A stretch of DNA of 19,473 nucleotides from an uncultured Verrucomicrobiales bacterium (GTDB taxonomy: Bacteria > Verrucomicrobiota > Verrucomicrobiia > Verrucomicrobiales > Akkermansiaceae). Both the position numbers and the translations under genes were made by a program. The stretch lies in the NCBI GenBank assembly GCA_937916135.1, contig CALFTQ010000029.1:1-19473 (forward strand), given 5' to 3'. Positions 6,619 to 13,864 of this stretch are shown piece by piece. Numbering within the stretch: the first letter of the stretch is position 1; every line of letters starts with the position of its first letter. The notes beneath the pieces are model-generated. The model saw only the letters and a program-made list of their open reading frames with translations, ran no database searches and was not told where the DNA came from.

Positions 6619-8466
6619 ATGAAGTATTCTACTCGCATATCCCAGCTTCTCATTGCAGCAGGCCTGCCGCTGCTGGTATCCCCCGCGGCAGCAGTTCCCG
6701 CCAGCAGCCCTGCAGCAGCGGCTCAGGCCACTGCATCCCCGGAATTAATTCAAGCCGCCACCATAGGAGACATAAGTAAGGTGCAGTCACTACTGCAAAG
6801 CGCTCCCACCCTGCTGAATGTGAGTGATACGAATGGCGTTACCCCCCTCATGGCCTCAGCCACCAACGGGCACCTGCCTGTAGTGCGGGCGCTCCTTGCA
6901 GCCAAGGCAGACATGGAACGAACGAGCCCGCAGGGCGAAACCGCGCTCATGTTCGCCGCATTCAACGGGCACCTCGACGTAGTAAACACCCTGATAGCTG
7001 CCGGGGCAAACGTGAACGCAGCCCTGCCCACAGGAGAAACCTCCCTGTACCTCTCCACCAAGGGTGGCCATGTGGAAGTGGCCCGGGCGCTGATAAATGC
7101 AAAAGCCTATCTGAATCCTCGGGACAAGAACGGCTGGACCCCGCTGCTGCATTCTGCCGGTTCCGGGCAGACCGCCATGGTGCAGCTTTTCCTCTCAGCC
7201 GGAGCGAACAAGGAAGTCCGCATGAAAGAAGGCGGCACCCCGCTGCTCATGGCCGCAGCCGGTGGATACTCTGAAACAGCCCGAGTACTGCTGGAGGCCG
7301 GAGCATCACCCACCACCCGCAGCTACGCCGGGGAAAGCGCTCTCCACTTCGCCGCTGCCAATGGTGATATTGAAACAGTGAACCTTCTCATCAACGCAAA
7401 AGCAGATCTGGAAGCCAAGCTGCGCACCGGAGAAACCCCACTGCTGGTAGCAGCGGCCAAGGGGCATGACGATGTGGTGGCAGCACTGCTGAACGCCGGC
7501 GCAGATAAGGAAGCTACCCTGCCCACAGGAGATACAGCCCTTATGACCGCCGCCTTCAACGGGCACGAAGACGTGGTGCGCGTACTGCTGGAAGCCAAAG
7601 TGAATGCCGAAGCAAAAGACAAAAAGGGCAACACAGCCCTGGACTACGCGAGAGCCCAGGGGCACAGCGATGTCATGGAACTGCTCCCAGGCGGCCACAT
7701 TGTGGTGGCCGAAGGCGGCGAACAGGCCAGAGACATTCTGGATGCAGCAGCCAATGGCGACACCGCCCATGTGCTTGCTTTCCTCAAAGATGACCCCAGG
7801 AGCATCCGCGAAAAGGACGGCGATGGCGCAACCGCTTTAATTTATGCTGCGGCCAACGGTCATGTGGAAACCCTTCAGGCACTCCTGCTGAACAAAGCGG
7901 ATATTGAAGCCAGGGACCATGCGGGGCTGACTGCGCTTGCACACGCTGCGAAGGAAGGAGAGCTGGAAACCCTTAAAGCCCTTCTGGCCGCCGGGGCCAA
8001 TATCGAAGCCCGTGGCCGCCGCTGGCGCACCCCGCTTTCCCACGCCGCCGAAGCCGGCAAAGCGGAAGCTGTGAAAGTGCTGCTCGATGCCGGAGCCCGC
8101 AAGGAAGTGCGCAGCAAGGACAAGGAAACAGCCCTCACCTACGCCGTGATGAGCGAGGATAAAAAGACAGTGGATACCCTCCTGGCTGCCGGCGCCCAGC
8201 GAGACCCACAATCCAGCACCGGATGGACACCGCTCATCGTGGCCGCCATAAACGGGCACCCCGAGATTGTGAAATCGCTGCTCGCCGCCGGGGCGAATGT
8301 TAACGCCCAGGACGAAGACGGCTGGACCCCGCTGATGCAGGCTGCACACAACGGCCACCTTGAAACAGTCCGGCTGCTACTCAATGCCGGAGCAACCGAT
8401 GCAGCAAATGCCGCAAAAGTCAGCACCGACCCTGCCGTGCTGAAACTTCTCCAGACTCCGCAATGA
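6619..8466 (+). CDS. Exported ankyrin-repeat protein (about 17 repeats)
   Basis: The 615-residue protein starts with a Sec-type signal peptide (MKYSTR, a hydrophobic core, then an AAA-rich region up to about residue 25). The rest is almost entirely 33-residue ankyrin units with the GxTPLxxAAxxGHxxVVxxLLxAGA pattern. I count ten in the first block and seven in the second, separated by a short Gly-rich linker (LLPGGHIVVAEGGE). Each block opens with a similar capping unit (ELIQAATIGD and DILDAAANGD), as if a whole array had been duplicated or joined. Ankyrin arrays bind proteins; here binding would occur in the periplasm or outside the cell. No enzymatic domain is present. A strong Shine-Dalgarno precedes it, and its stop overlaps the next start (ATGA, 8463-8466). 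The partner protein is unknown. Confidence 0.92.
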   Translation: MKYSTRISQLLIAAGLPLLVSPAAAVPASSPAAAAQATASPELIQAATIGDISKVQSLLQSAPTLLNVSDTNGVTPLMASATNGHLPVVRALLAAKADMERTSPQGETALMFAAFNGHLDVVNTLIAAGANVNAALPTGETSLYLSTKGGHVEVARALINAKAYLNPRDKNGWTPLLHSAGSGQTAMVQLFLSAGANKEVRMKEGGTPLLMAAAGGYSETARVLLEAGASPTTRSYAGESALHFAAANGDIETVNLLINAKADLEAKLRTGETPLLVAAAKGHDDVVAALLNAGADKEATLPTGDTALMTAAFNGHEDVVRVLLEAKVNAEAKDKKGNTALDYARAQGHSDVMELLPGGHIVVAEGGEQARDILDAAANGDTAHVLAFLKDDPRSIREKDGDGATALIYAAANGHVETLQALLLNKADIEARDHAGLTALAHAAKEGELETLKALLAAGANIEARGRRWRTPLSHAAEAGKAEAVKVLLDAGARKEVRSKDKETALTYAVMSEDKKTVDTLLAAGAQRDPQSSTGWTPLIVAAINGHPEIVKSLLAAGANVNAQDEDGWTPLMQAAHNGHLETVRLLLNAGATDAANAAKVSTDPAVLKLLQTPQ

Positions 8467-8747
8467 AACGCTGCCTACTGATTCTGCCCCTGCTCTGCTG
8501 CACAGCGTGTCTGTGGCAGCAGCCAGTGCGCAATACAGACATGCCCGATTCTGTGGATGGCCCCATTCCCACCCGAATCGGGGTGGCCACCTCCACCACC
8601 TGGCTATGGCTCTGGGATTCCGGAGACGCCTCCATAGAACGAGCAAGGCAGAATGGAGGCATCACCAGGATCAGCTCGGTCACCAAGGCCACCACCAGTT
8701 ACCTGGGCCTCATGAAACGGCAGACCACCACCGTCAGAGGCGAGTAA
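8463..8747 (+). CDS. Small TRL-like family protein, probable lipoprotein
   Basis: A 94-residue protein with a signal sequence (MKRCLLILPLLCCTAC) whose Cys at position 16 could be lipidated, although the residues before it are not an ideal lipobox. The C-terminal half, GDASIERARQNGGITRIS followed by TSYLGLMKRQTT and VRGE, matches the TRL (tRNA-associated locus) family, small exported bacterial proteins of unknown function. The start overlaps the ankyrin stop by four bases, so the two are probably translated together. A clear terminator follows. The family assignment is from the motif by eye. Confidence 0.8.
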   Translation: MKRCLLILPLLCCTACLWQQPVRNTDMPDSVDGPIPTRIGVATSTTWLWLWDSGDASIERARQNGGITRISSVTKATTSYLGLMKRQTTTVRGE

Positions 8748-8753
8748 TCCACC

Positions 8754-8794
8754 ATCCCCCCCCGGATATGCAGAACCAGGGGGGATTGTTTTTC
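8754..8794 (+). terminator. Intrinsic terminator after the TRL gene
   Basis: ATCCCCCC (8754-8761) pairs with GGGGGGAT (8779-8786) in an 8-bp stem with a 17-nt loop, followed directly by TGTTTTTC. It starts 6 bases after the TRL stop. Confidence 0.8.
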
Positions 8795-8796
8795 AC

Positions 8797-8855
8797 AAAA
8801 AAAATAAAAAAAAGTTAATGTCAGGGATTGACCTTGCAGAAATATATGGTATCAT
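8797..8855 (+). promoter_or_regulatory. Predicted promoter of the greA-like gene with an A-tract upstream
   Basis: TTGACC (8828-8833) and TATCAT (8850-8855) are 16 nt apart. A long A-rich run (about 8797-8814) lies where an UP element would sit. The predicted start point near 8862 is only about 5 nt before the ATG at 8867. Confidence 0.5.
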
Positions 8856-8866
8856 GGCATTCACGT

Positions 8867-10816
8867 ATGCATGCCGACCTTGAAAAATTTGTAGCATCCG
8901 GTAAGATTCCGGCCGACTTTGCGGCCCGACTGACGCAGTTCTCACCTGGCAAATATGTGATGCACCAGGATATGGGCGTGGGCAAGGTTACTGCCTGGTC
9001 ACTGTCCAAAAGCAAGATTAAGATTGACTTCGAAAAAGGCAACAAAGGCAGAATCTTTGGTCTCAAACTCGCCTTCAATCAACTGACCCCCATACCCGCC
9101 GGGCATTTCCTCATCGCCTGCTTTGATGATCCTGAAGGCTGCGCCAGGCAAGCAGCAGACAAGGATACCATGCTGGACTTCATCCGCATGGTGCTGACCA
9201 GTAACATTTCGCTCCGCGAAAACATCAATGACGTGCTTCCCATGCTGCCCGAGGATTTGGAAAAATTCCTCAGTGGTCGCGTGATTGCAGCCGCAGACTG
9301 GAAGAACTGGTGGGAAAAAGCCCGCGCCGCCATGCGCGATAACCCCAGTTTCCGTCTACCCACCAAGCGTGGCGAAGCCATCGTGCTGCGCACGGCAACA
9401 TCTGCCGCTGAGGCGTTGCTGTCTGACTACAACGATGCGACCTCTCTGGAATCCTGCGTACGCATTCTGGATCAGGCACGTCTCGAAGTGCTGAAGGGGG
9501 AATACGCGCTTGTGGCACAACTGGTGAAGGGCATGGAAGAAGACATCTCCCGCGGCTTCACGGAACCCCAGCACGTACTGGAACTCATCATCATCCGCGA
9601 TGATGTGCTGGAAGCCGTGGCCACCACACCGGAGGAAAAAGTGCTCATGGACGCCGCCCTCACCGAGGCCGGAGTGGAGAGCGTGACAACCATGGCCGAC
9701 AAGATCAAGAGCATCTCCTCCGAGGAGCTGGTAGGTTACATCGGCGACCTTTCCGCTGCCCGCCAGAACGAAGTATACGCCGCCCTGCCCGAAGCAATGG
9801 GAGAAAGCTGGCTGCCTTATGCCACAAACATCTTCCTGTTCGGTGGCTCCAAAGTGACCGCACCCGCCGCCGAGTTCATCATCTCCAAGGGTGCTAAAGA
9901 ACAACTCTTCACTGACCTGGCCAACGGCATTTCCCGCCAGAGCCTGAGCCCCGACGTGCTCATCTGGATCTGCAAGGAACGCAAGGGCGTGGCTGCTGAG
10001 GTGGTGAACAAAAACCTCATGCCGCTGGGTGCAGCTATTATCAGCGCCATTGAACGCGACAGCTCCGAAGGCGGCCCCAACAAGGCCCTGCGCCTGCGCA
10101 ACCTGCTGCTGGATGACAAAGACCTGGCCCCCGACCTGGTAAGCGGCCTTTCCGAGCTGGAAGCCCGCCCCTTCGCCAAGGCTCTGTATGACTCTTCCGT
10201 GCTGCCGGATCTGGATCGCAACCTCTTGCTGGCCAACATGATGAAGGTACACCCCTCACTGCAGGAGATTGCCCTCACCCGCCGCAACAGCAAGGAGAAG
10301 CAGAATATATTCGTCTCCCTGCGTTCCTATGCAGCACGCAAGGCAGAGCTGGAGGATATCATCAACGTACGCATGCCCAAGAACAAGCACGACCTGGAAA
10401 TCACCCGCGCCGAAGGCGACCTTCGCGAAAACGGTGGCTATCAGGATGCCAAGGCAACCCAGCGCGTACTGCTTCGCCGCAGCGAGGAACTTTCCCGCCA
10501 GCTGGCGCAGGCTGATCCGACCGACTTCGCCAACGTGGATTGCACCACCACCAGCATGGGCACACAGGTGACCTTCTCCGCGCCCAAGGGCCGCACAGTG
10601 GTGTACACCATCCTGGGAGCCTGGGATTCTGTGCCCGAGGAGAACATCGTAGCCTATAGCTCCAAGCTTGGAGCCAAGCTGCTCGGCCACTCAGTGGGCG
10701 ATAAGCTGCGACTGCCGCTTGAAATGGGCGGAACACCGGTGATGATGACCATCAAATCCATCACCCCGGCGCCCAAGTCGCTCATCTACCCGGACGGCGA
10801 AGTTCCCCAGGACTGA
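8867..10816 (+). CDS. Long GreA-domain transcription elongation factor
   Basis: The last ~150 residues form a GreA/GreB factor: a coiled-coil segment with GDLRENGGYQDAKATQ near 517-532, followed by an FKBP-like part with YTILGAW and LGAKLLGHSVGD. D518 and E521 match the acidic tip residues that GreA inserts into RNA polymerase to stimulate cleavage of backtracked RNA. Ahead of this lie about 490 residues of mostly helical sequence, and residues ~25-75 (PGKYVMHQDMGVGKV) recall CarD/KOW-type polymerase- or nucleic-acid-binding folds. At 649 residues it is about four times a normal GreA; chlamydial GreA is also unusually long (roughly 700 residues), suggesting a PVC-group form. The frame is open back to a TTG at 8828 and an ATG at 8846, but both would lie inside the predicted promoter, so I chose 8867. 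No clear Shine-Dalgarno. Confidence 0.82.
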   Translation: MHADLEKFVASGKIPADFAARLTQFSPGKYVMHQDMGVGKVTAWSLSKSKIKIDFEKGNKGRIFGLKLAFNQLTPIPAGHFLIACFDDPEGCARQAADKDTMLDFIRMVLTSNISLRENINDVLPMLPEDLEKFLSGRVIAAADWKNWWEKARAAMRDNPSFRLPTKRGEAIVLRTATSAAEALLSDYNDATSLESCVRILDQARLEVLKGEYALVAQLVKGMEEDISRGFTEPQHVLELIIIRDDVLEAVATTPEEKVLMDAALTEAGVESVTTMADKIKSISSEELVGYIGDLSAARQNEVYAALPEAMGESWLPYATNIFLFGGSKVTAPAAEFIISKGAKEQLFTDLANGISRQSLSPDVLIWICKERKGVAAEVVNKNLMPLGAAIISAIERDSSEGGPNKALRLRNLLLDDKDLAPDLVSGLSELEARPFAKALYDSSVLPDLDRNLLLANMMKVHPSLQEIALTRRNSKEKQNIFVSLRSYAARKAELEDIINVRMPKNKHDLEITRAEGDLRENGGYQDAKATQRVLLRRSEELSRQLAQADPTDFANVDCTTTSMGTQVTFSAPKGRTVVYTILGAWDSVPEENIVAYSSKLGAKLLGHSVGDKLRLPLEMGGTPVMMTIKSITPAPKSLIYPDGEVPQD

Positions 10817-10843
10817 TACCGCCAGGCCAGCCATTTTTCATCA

Positions 10844-10884
10844 CACCCACAGCACCATTCAGGCGCTGTGGGTGCTTTATTTAT
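10844..10884 (+). terminator. Intrinsic terminator of the greA-like gene
   Basis: CACCCACAGC (10844-10853) and GCTGTGGGTG (10865-10874) form a perfect 10-bp stem, followed by CTTTATTTAT. It fills the gap between the converging greA-like and lemA-like genes and touches the lemA-like stop; the U-run lies on the plus side only. Confidence 0.8.
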
Positions 10885-11431
10885 CCGACAGGCTGAGCGG
10901 GTCAGCACAGACAAATCCAAAAAGCGGAGCAAGCAAGCGGGCAGAAGGGGAAGCCAGTGCAGCGTTATATTCACGAGCCGCGCGGTTGAATAAACTAGCC
11001 ACCTGATCCTGCTGGTAAAGTGAAACAGCCACTCCGCTGCACAGTTGCTGCAAATGCTCATGCGCCCGCATGGCCGGAGAAGCCTCCACAGCCTGCACAG
11101 ACCGAGCCACAGCCTGGCGCAACAGTTGCTCTGCACCTCCTGTAAAACCATGCAAGGAACACCAGCGGGGTTCTCTGGATAACAAAGCCAGAGAACGCTC
11201 CGAATCTGCCACCAGGCGACGCAAGGAATCAGGCAGCGGGTCACCCTGCGGCATAAACAAAGAGAAAGCATTGGTAAAATCGCTCAGGCATTCGTTGCGG
11301 TGCTGTGTAGCCTTGCGCCACTGCCCCCAGCAATTACAAACCGTCATGCGGAGGTGGCACAGGTTATTGTACACCCCTACCATCCAAGCCACAACAGCCA
11401 CTAATAAAGCAAAAGAAACGAGATACTGCAT
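10877..11431 (-). CDS. LemA-family membrane protein
   Basis: A 184-residue protein with one N-terminal membrane segment (residues ~3-21) and little outside it. GVYNNLCHLRMTVCNCWGQ matches the LemA N-terminal signature (YNxLvxLRnxVxnaWsQ), and AAREYNAALASP followed by LLAPLFGF matches its C-terminal signature (YNxxixxFPxxLlAxLFGF). LemA proteins are anchored helical-bundle proteins of uncertain role. The gene lies 54 bases downstream of folP. Upstream there are both a GAGGTGG close to the ATG and a candidate promoter (TTGATA, 17 nt, CACAAT at 11468-11440), so it may be read separately. No partner protease gene (HtpX type) is adjacent. Confidence 0.78.
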   Translation of the reverse strand: MQYLVSFALLVAVVAWMVGVYNNLCHLRMTVCNCWGQWRKATQHRNECLSDFTNAFSLFMPQGDPLPDSLRRLVADSERSLALLSREPRWCSLHGFTGGAEQLLRQAVARSVQAVEASPAMRAHEHLQQLCSGVAVSLYQQDQVASLFNRAAREYNAALASPSARLLAPLFGFVCADPLSLSDK

Positions 11432-11439
11432 ACCACCTC

Positions 11440-11468
11440 ATTGTGCAACGGAAACAGCGTGGTATCAA
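11440..11468 (-). promoter_or_regulatory. Possible promoter of the lemA-like gene
   Basis: On the minus strand TTGATA (11468-11463) and CACAAT (11445-11440) are 17 nt apart. The -10 ends eight bases before the ATG, which conflicts with use of the GAGGTGG as a Shine-Dalgarno. Weak call. Confidence 0.3.
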
Positions 11469-11485
11469 GCAAATAGAGCCAACTA

Positions 11486-12331
11486 TTAGAAAAGTGAAGC
11501 GCGCAGCGTGAGGGCCTGCTTCAGCTCCGCCACATCATGCACACGGTGCAGATCTGCCCCCCGATCTGCAGCCAGCAGGCTCATGGTCACGGTGGGAAGC
11601 GGCGATTTCTTCGGCAGCTCAGCATCCCCCAGCAGAGCGCCCATAAAGCGCTTGCGGGAAAGCGCCATAAGCAACGGGCACGAACCTATACGCAGTCGTC
11701 CCAGTTCCCGGATAAGGCTCAGATTATGTTCCACAGTCTTACCGAAACCTATGCCGGGATCCAGGCAGATGCACCGCCTGTCAATCCCTGATGCGGCAGC
11801 AAGCGACATACGGGATTCAAAGAACGAGCGCACCTCTGCCACCACATCCTGATACCGGGGATTCTGCTGCATGGTGCCAGGCTCCCCCTGCATATGCATG
11901 AGTACCACACCGCATGAAAACTCCGCACAAACACGCCGCATGGCGGCATCGGCCAGACCTGTTATATCATTAACCACATCCACCCCGCCCAGCAAGGCAG
12001 CTCGGGCAACTTCGACGTGGCGGGTATCGATGGAAAGGCGAGCGTCCGGGAACTCCTGCCTCAACGCATTGATGACCGGAAGAACCCGGCTCATTTCCTC
12101 CTGCACGGATACCTCCGCAGCTCCGGGGCGAGTTGACTCCCCGCCTATATCGATGATATCGGCACCTTCCGCAAGCAGGTGGCGGGCATGCGCCACTGCA
12201 CTTTCCACCTCCGCATGCTGCCCGCCATCCGAAAATGAATCCGGGGTCACATTCAGAACCCCCATCACAGCCCCGCCGGGGGGCAACTGCCAGCATTCGC
12301 GGGCTAACTGCCAGGTGCGCGCGGCCATCAT
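11486..12331 (-). CDS. folP: Dihydropteroate synthase
   Basis: Joins para-aminobenzoate to 6-hydroxymethyl-7,8-dihydropterin diphosphate to give 7,8-dihydropteroate in folate synthesis; it is the sulfonamide target. The 281 residues carry the full set of TIM-barrel motifs: MGVLNVTPDSFSDGG (N27), DIGGESTRPG (63-70 core), SIDTRHVEVA (D102), VVNDITG (N121), DPGIGFGKT (D191), SRKRF (225-229) and HRVHDV (262-267). The ATG at 12331 overlaps the stop of the upstream zinc-ribbon gene (ATGA), implying translational coupling; an ATG one codon in is also possible. No other folate gene is nearby. Family and function are secure. Confidence 0.96.
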   Translation of the reverse strand: MMAARTWQLARECWQLPPGGAVMGVLNVTPDSFSDGGQHAEVESAVAHARHLLAEGADIIDIGGESTRPGAAEVSVQEEMSRVLPVINALRQEFPDARLSIDTRHVEVARAALLGGVDVVNDITGLADAAMRRVCAEFSCGVVLMHMQGEPGTMQQNPRYQDVVAEVRSFFESRMSLAAASGIDRRCICLDPGIGFGKTVEHNLSLIRELGRLRIGSCPLLMALSRKRFMGALLGDAELPKKSPLPTVTMSLLAADRGADLHRVHDVAELKQALTLRASLF

Positions 12332-12549
12332 TCCAACGTATCGTGATGCGAAACCGCGTTCTGCGGTTTTGCTGCCAGATCCACAGCCCGGTCTGTCACA
12401 GTACCGGGATTGGCATCAAAGCGGTAAGCCAGGCAATCCGGGCAGGTGGGAGAAGCCTTATCCACAACGGAGCCGCAAACGATGCAAACCTTGTAGTTTG
12501 TGGGATCATTCACAACCGTAGTGGCGATTTCCTTGTAATCCTGGCGCAT
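12328..12549 (-). CDS. Small zinc-ribbon protein upstream of folP
   Basis: A 73-residue protein with two CxxC pairs (C22/C25 and C36/C39; VCIVCGSVVDKASPTCPDC), a typical single zinc ribbon, followed by YRFDANPGTVTDRAVDLA. No other domain is visible. The ATG at 12549 is preferred over an in-frame ATG at 12606, because the longer form would begin inside the rpsT terminator. The stop overlaps the folP start by four bases. It could bind nucleic acid or protein; nothing in the sequence decides which. Probably a real gene because of the tight coupling and the intact metal site. Confidence 0.75.
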   Translation of the reverse strand: MRQDYKEIATTVVNDPTNYKVCIVCGSVVDKASPTCPDCLAYRFDANPGTVTDRAVDLAAKPQNAVSHHDTLE

Positions 12550-12556
12550 AAAATGG

Positions 12557-12598
12557 AAGAAAACAGGCGGAGCACCGGTTCTGCACCGATACCCCGCC
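12557..12598 (-). terminator. Intrinsic terminator of rpsT
   Basis: On the minus strand, bases 12598-12566 fold into a continuous 14-bp stem (GGCGGGG ... CTCCGCC outside, CGGT ... ACCG inside, with some GU pairs) and a five-base loop, followed by TGTTTTCTTC. It separates rpsT from the zinc-ribbon/folP pair. Confidence 0.75.
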
Positions 12599-12629
12599 GT
12601 GCTCAAAAACGGAAAACCTGAAAAGGAAC

Positions 12630-12893
12630 TCAGGCGATGGAAGCCAGGGCCTTCGCAGCCTTGCTCTTGTAGTTGGCGGCGCGGTTAGCCGGCACGATGC
12701 CCTTCTTTGCAGCTTTGTCGATAGCGGAAGCAAAGTTATTGTAAGCGACAGCGGCGGCAGCAGCATCCTTTGTCTCCACAGCCTCAGCAACCTTCTTACG
12801 CAGGGTGCGGACACGGGACATAATGGAACGGTTGATAGCGGTGCGCTTGATCGTCTGGCGGATGCGCTTCTTAGCGGACTGTGTGTGAGCCAT
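12630..12893 (-). CDS. rpsT: 30S ribosomal protein S20
   Basis: A primary-binding protein of the small ribosomal subunit that contacts 16S rRNA. The 87 residues begin MAHTQSAKKRIRQ and include TAINRSIMSRVRTLRKKV and an Ala/Lys-rich C-terminal helix (AIDKAAKKGIVPANRAANYKSK), all typical of S20. The reading frame continues much further upstream, but the ATG at 12893 is fixed by family length and by the promoter at 12937-12964. Transcribed alone, between its own promoter and a strong terminator. S20 often represses its own translation in E. coli; no specific element for that is visible here. Confidence 0.96.
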   Translation of the reverse strand: MAHTQSAKKRIRQTIKRTAINRSIMSRVRTLRKKVAEAVETKDAAAAAVAYNNFASAIDKAAKKGIVPANRAANYKSKAAKALASIA

Positions 12894-12936
12894 AATTCTG
12901 ATGAAAAGTAATTTGGTTTTTCGTTTTGGTGGGGAG

Positions 12937-12964
12937 AGTTTACTCACTTCCGAAAAAATGTCAA
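12937..12964 (-). promoter_or_regulatory. Promoter of rpsT
   Basis: On the minus strand a consensus TTGACA (12964-12959) and TAAACT (12942-12937) are 16 nt apart. The expected 5' UTR is about 37 nt. This is the best -35 match in the window and fits a highly expressed ribosomal gene. Confidence 0.7.
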
Positions 12965-13027
12965 GCGAATTGCAGCGAAATGGCATATTTTTTCTGCAAA
13001 GGCTCGCCCGCGCGACAGGAATAGTGC

Positions 13028-13057
13028 TTGCCACGCAGGGGGCGGGCATGGTACTAT
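13028..13057 (+). promoter_or_regulatory. Predicted promoter of the lipoprotein/rlmD-like operon
   Basis: TTGCCA (13028-13033) and TACTAT (13052-13057) are 18 nt apart. The -10 ends only eight bases before the ATG, so the mRNA would start at or next to the start codon. Divergent from the rpsT promoter. Confidence 0.45.
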
Positions 13058-13065
13058 ACCCCCGC

Positions 13066-13854
13066 ATGAAACGCCTTTTTCCCATCTCGTGCATAGGCTC
13101 CATCGTTCTGCTGAGCTCCTGCACCCTGACCCAACAGCAAGCCCCGCTTTCCACCGAGGACGCAGCAGCACAATCACGCGCCGCCAGCGAACTGGATGCC
13201 GCTCTCATCAAAGAGGAAATCCGCCTCATTAAGGAAGCCCGTGAGGAAGAAAAGCGCCGTGCCCGTGAGGAAGCGGAGCAAAAGGCACGTGAAGAAGCCG
13301 AAGAAAAAGCCCGCGAAGAGGCAGAAGCCAGGGCCGAAGCAGAAGAGCGAGCCCGGGAAGAAGCTGATGAGCAGGCTCGTAAGGAAGCCGAAGCCGAGGC
13401 TGCAGCAGAGGAGCTGGCTGGCATAGAAGCTGAAGCAAAGGAAGAATCAAGCGAAAGCGTCCGAATTCCGCAGCTGCTCAACAACCGCAGTAAGCACAAG
13501 GAGCAGGCCGAAACAGTAATCACGCCCACCGCCGAGCAGCAGGAAGCCGCCCGCGCCCTGCTGGCCAGCCAGAGCAAGCCCAAAACCAAGAAGAAAACAG
13601 CTGAGGAACACGCCACCACCCCTGCCCCGCAGGAGCCGGAAGTAACGAGCCAGCAGGAAGAATTCCAGCTGCCCGGCAGTGAGATTGGCGGTGGCCTGCG
13701 CACGCGCCGATTTGCCCCACCGGAGGAAGCCATCAGCCGGGACGATGATGATACCCCCCTGCCCAACTCCGTTGAGCTCCGCGGACTGCGTTCCCCGGTC
13801 ATGAAAGGCAACCTGCCCATGAACATAGACGGTAAAATCATCAAGGAAGACTAA
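13066..13854 (+). CDS. Lipoprotein with a highly charged coiled-coil
   Basis: A 262-residue protein with a lipoprotein signal (MKRLFPIS, then a hydrophobic run ending LLSSC; C19 would be lipidated). Residues ~45-130 are dominated by Glu, Arg, Lys and Ala in repeats of the REEAE/KAREEAE type, a predicted long single helix or coiled-coil. Residues ~130-210 are Gln/Pro/Thr-rich and probably disordered. The tail (PPEEAISRDDDDTPLPNS, then LRGLRSPVMKGNLP) looks more specific. No enzymatic motif is visible; a spacer or scaffold at the envelope is a guess. The frame is open back to 12901, but the signal peptide sets the start at 13066. The next gene starts 10 bases downstream. Confidence 0.8.
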   Translation: MKRLFPISCIGSIVLLSSCTLTQQQAPLSTEDAAAQSRAASELDAALIKEEIRLIKEAREEEKRRAREEAEQKAREEAEEKAREEAEARAEAEERAREEADEQARKEAEAEAAAEELAGIEAEAKEESSESVRIPQLLNNRSKHKEQAETVITPTAEQQEAARALLASQSKPKTKKKTAEEHATTPAPQEPEVTSQQEEFQLPGSEIGGGLRTRRFAPPEEAISRDDDDTPLPNSVELRGLRSPVMKGNLPMNIDGKIIKED

Positions 13855-13864
13855 GCCCCCCACC

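Noticed and set aside
6619..8466. Repeated ~99-bp units in the ankyrin gene as a DNA-level repeat array
   Set aside because: The periodicity is at protein level (33-residue ankyrin units) and the nucleotide copies are well diverged.
13228..13440. Repetitive DNA in the lipoprotein gene as a possible tandem repeat or CRISPR
   Set aside because: The repetition follows the Glu/Ala/Arg coiled-coil codons and is irregular; there are no constant repeats with unique spacers.
12894..13844. Upstream extension of the rpsT frame to ~400 codons
   Set aside because: The extension is Ser/Ala-rich antisense of the lipoprotein coiled-coil; S20 length and the TTGACA promoter fix the ATG at 12893.
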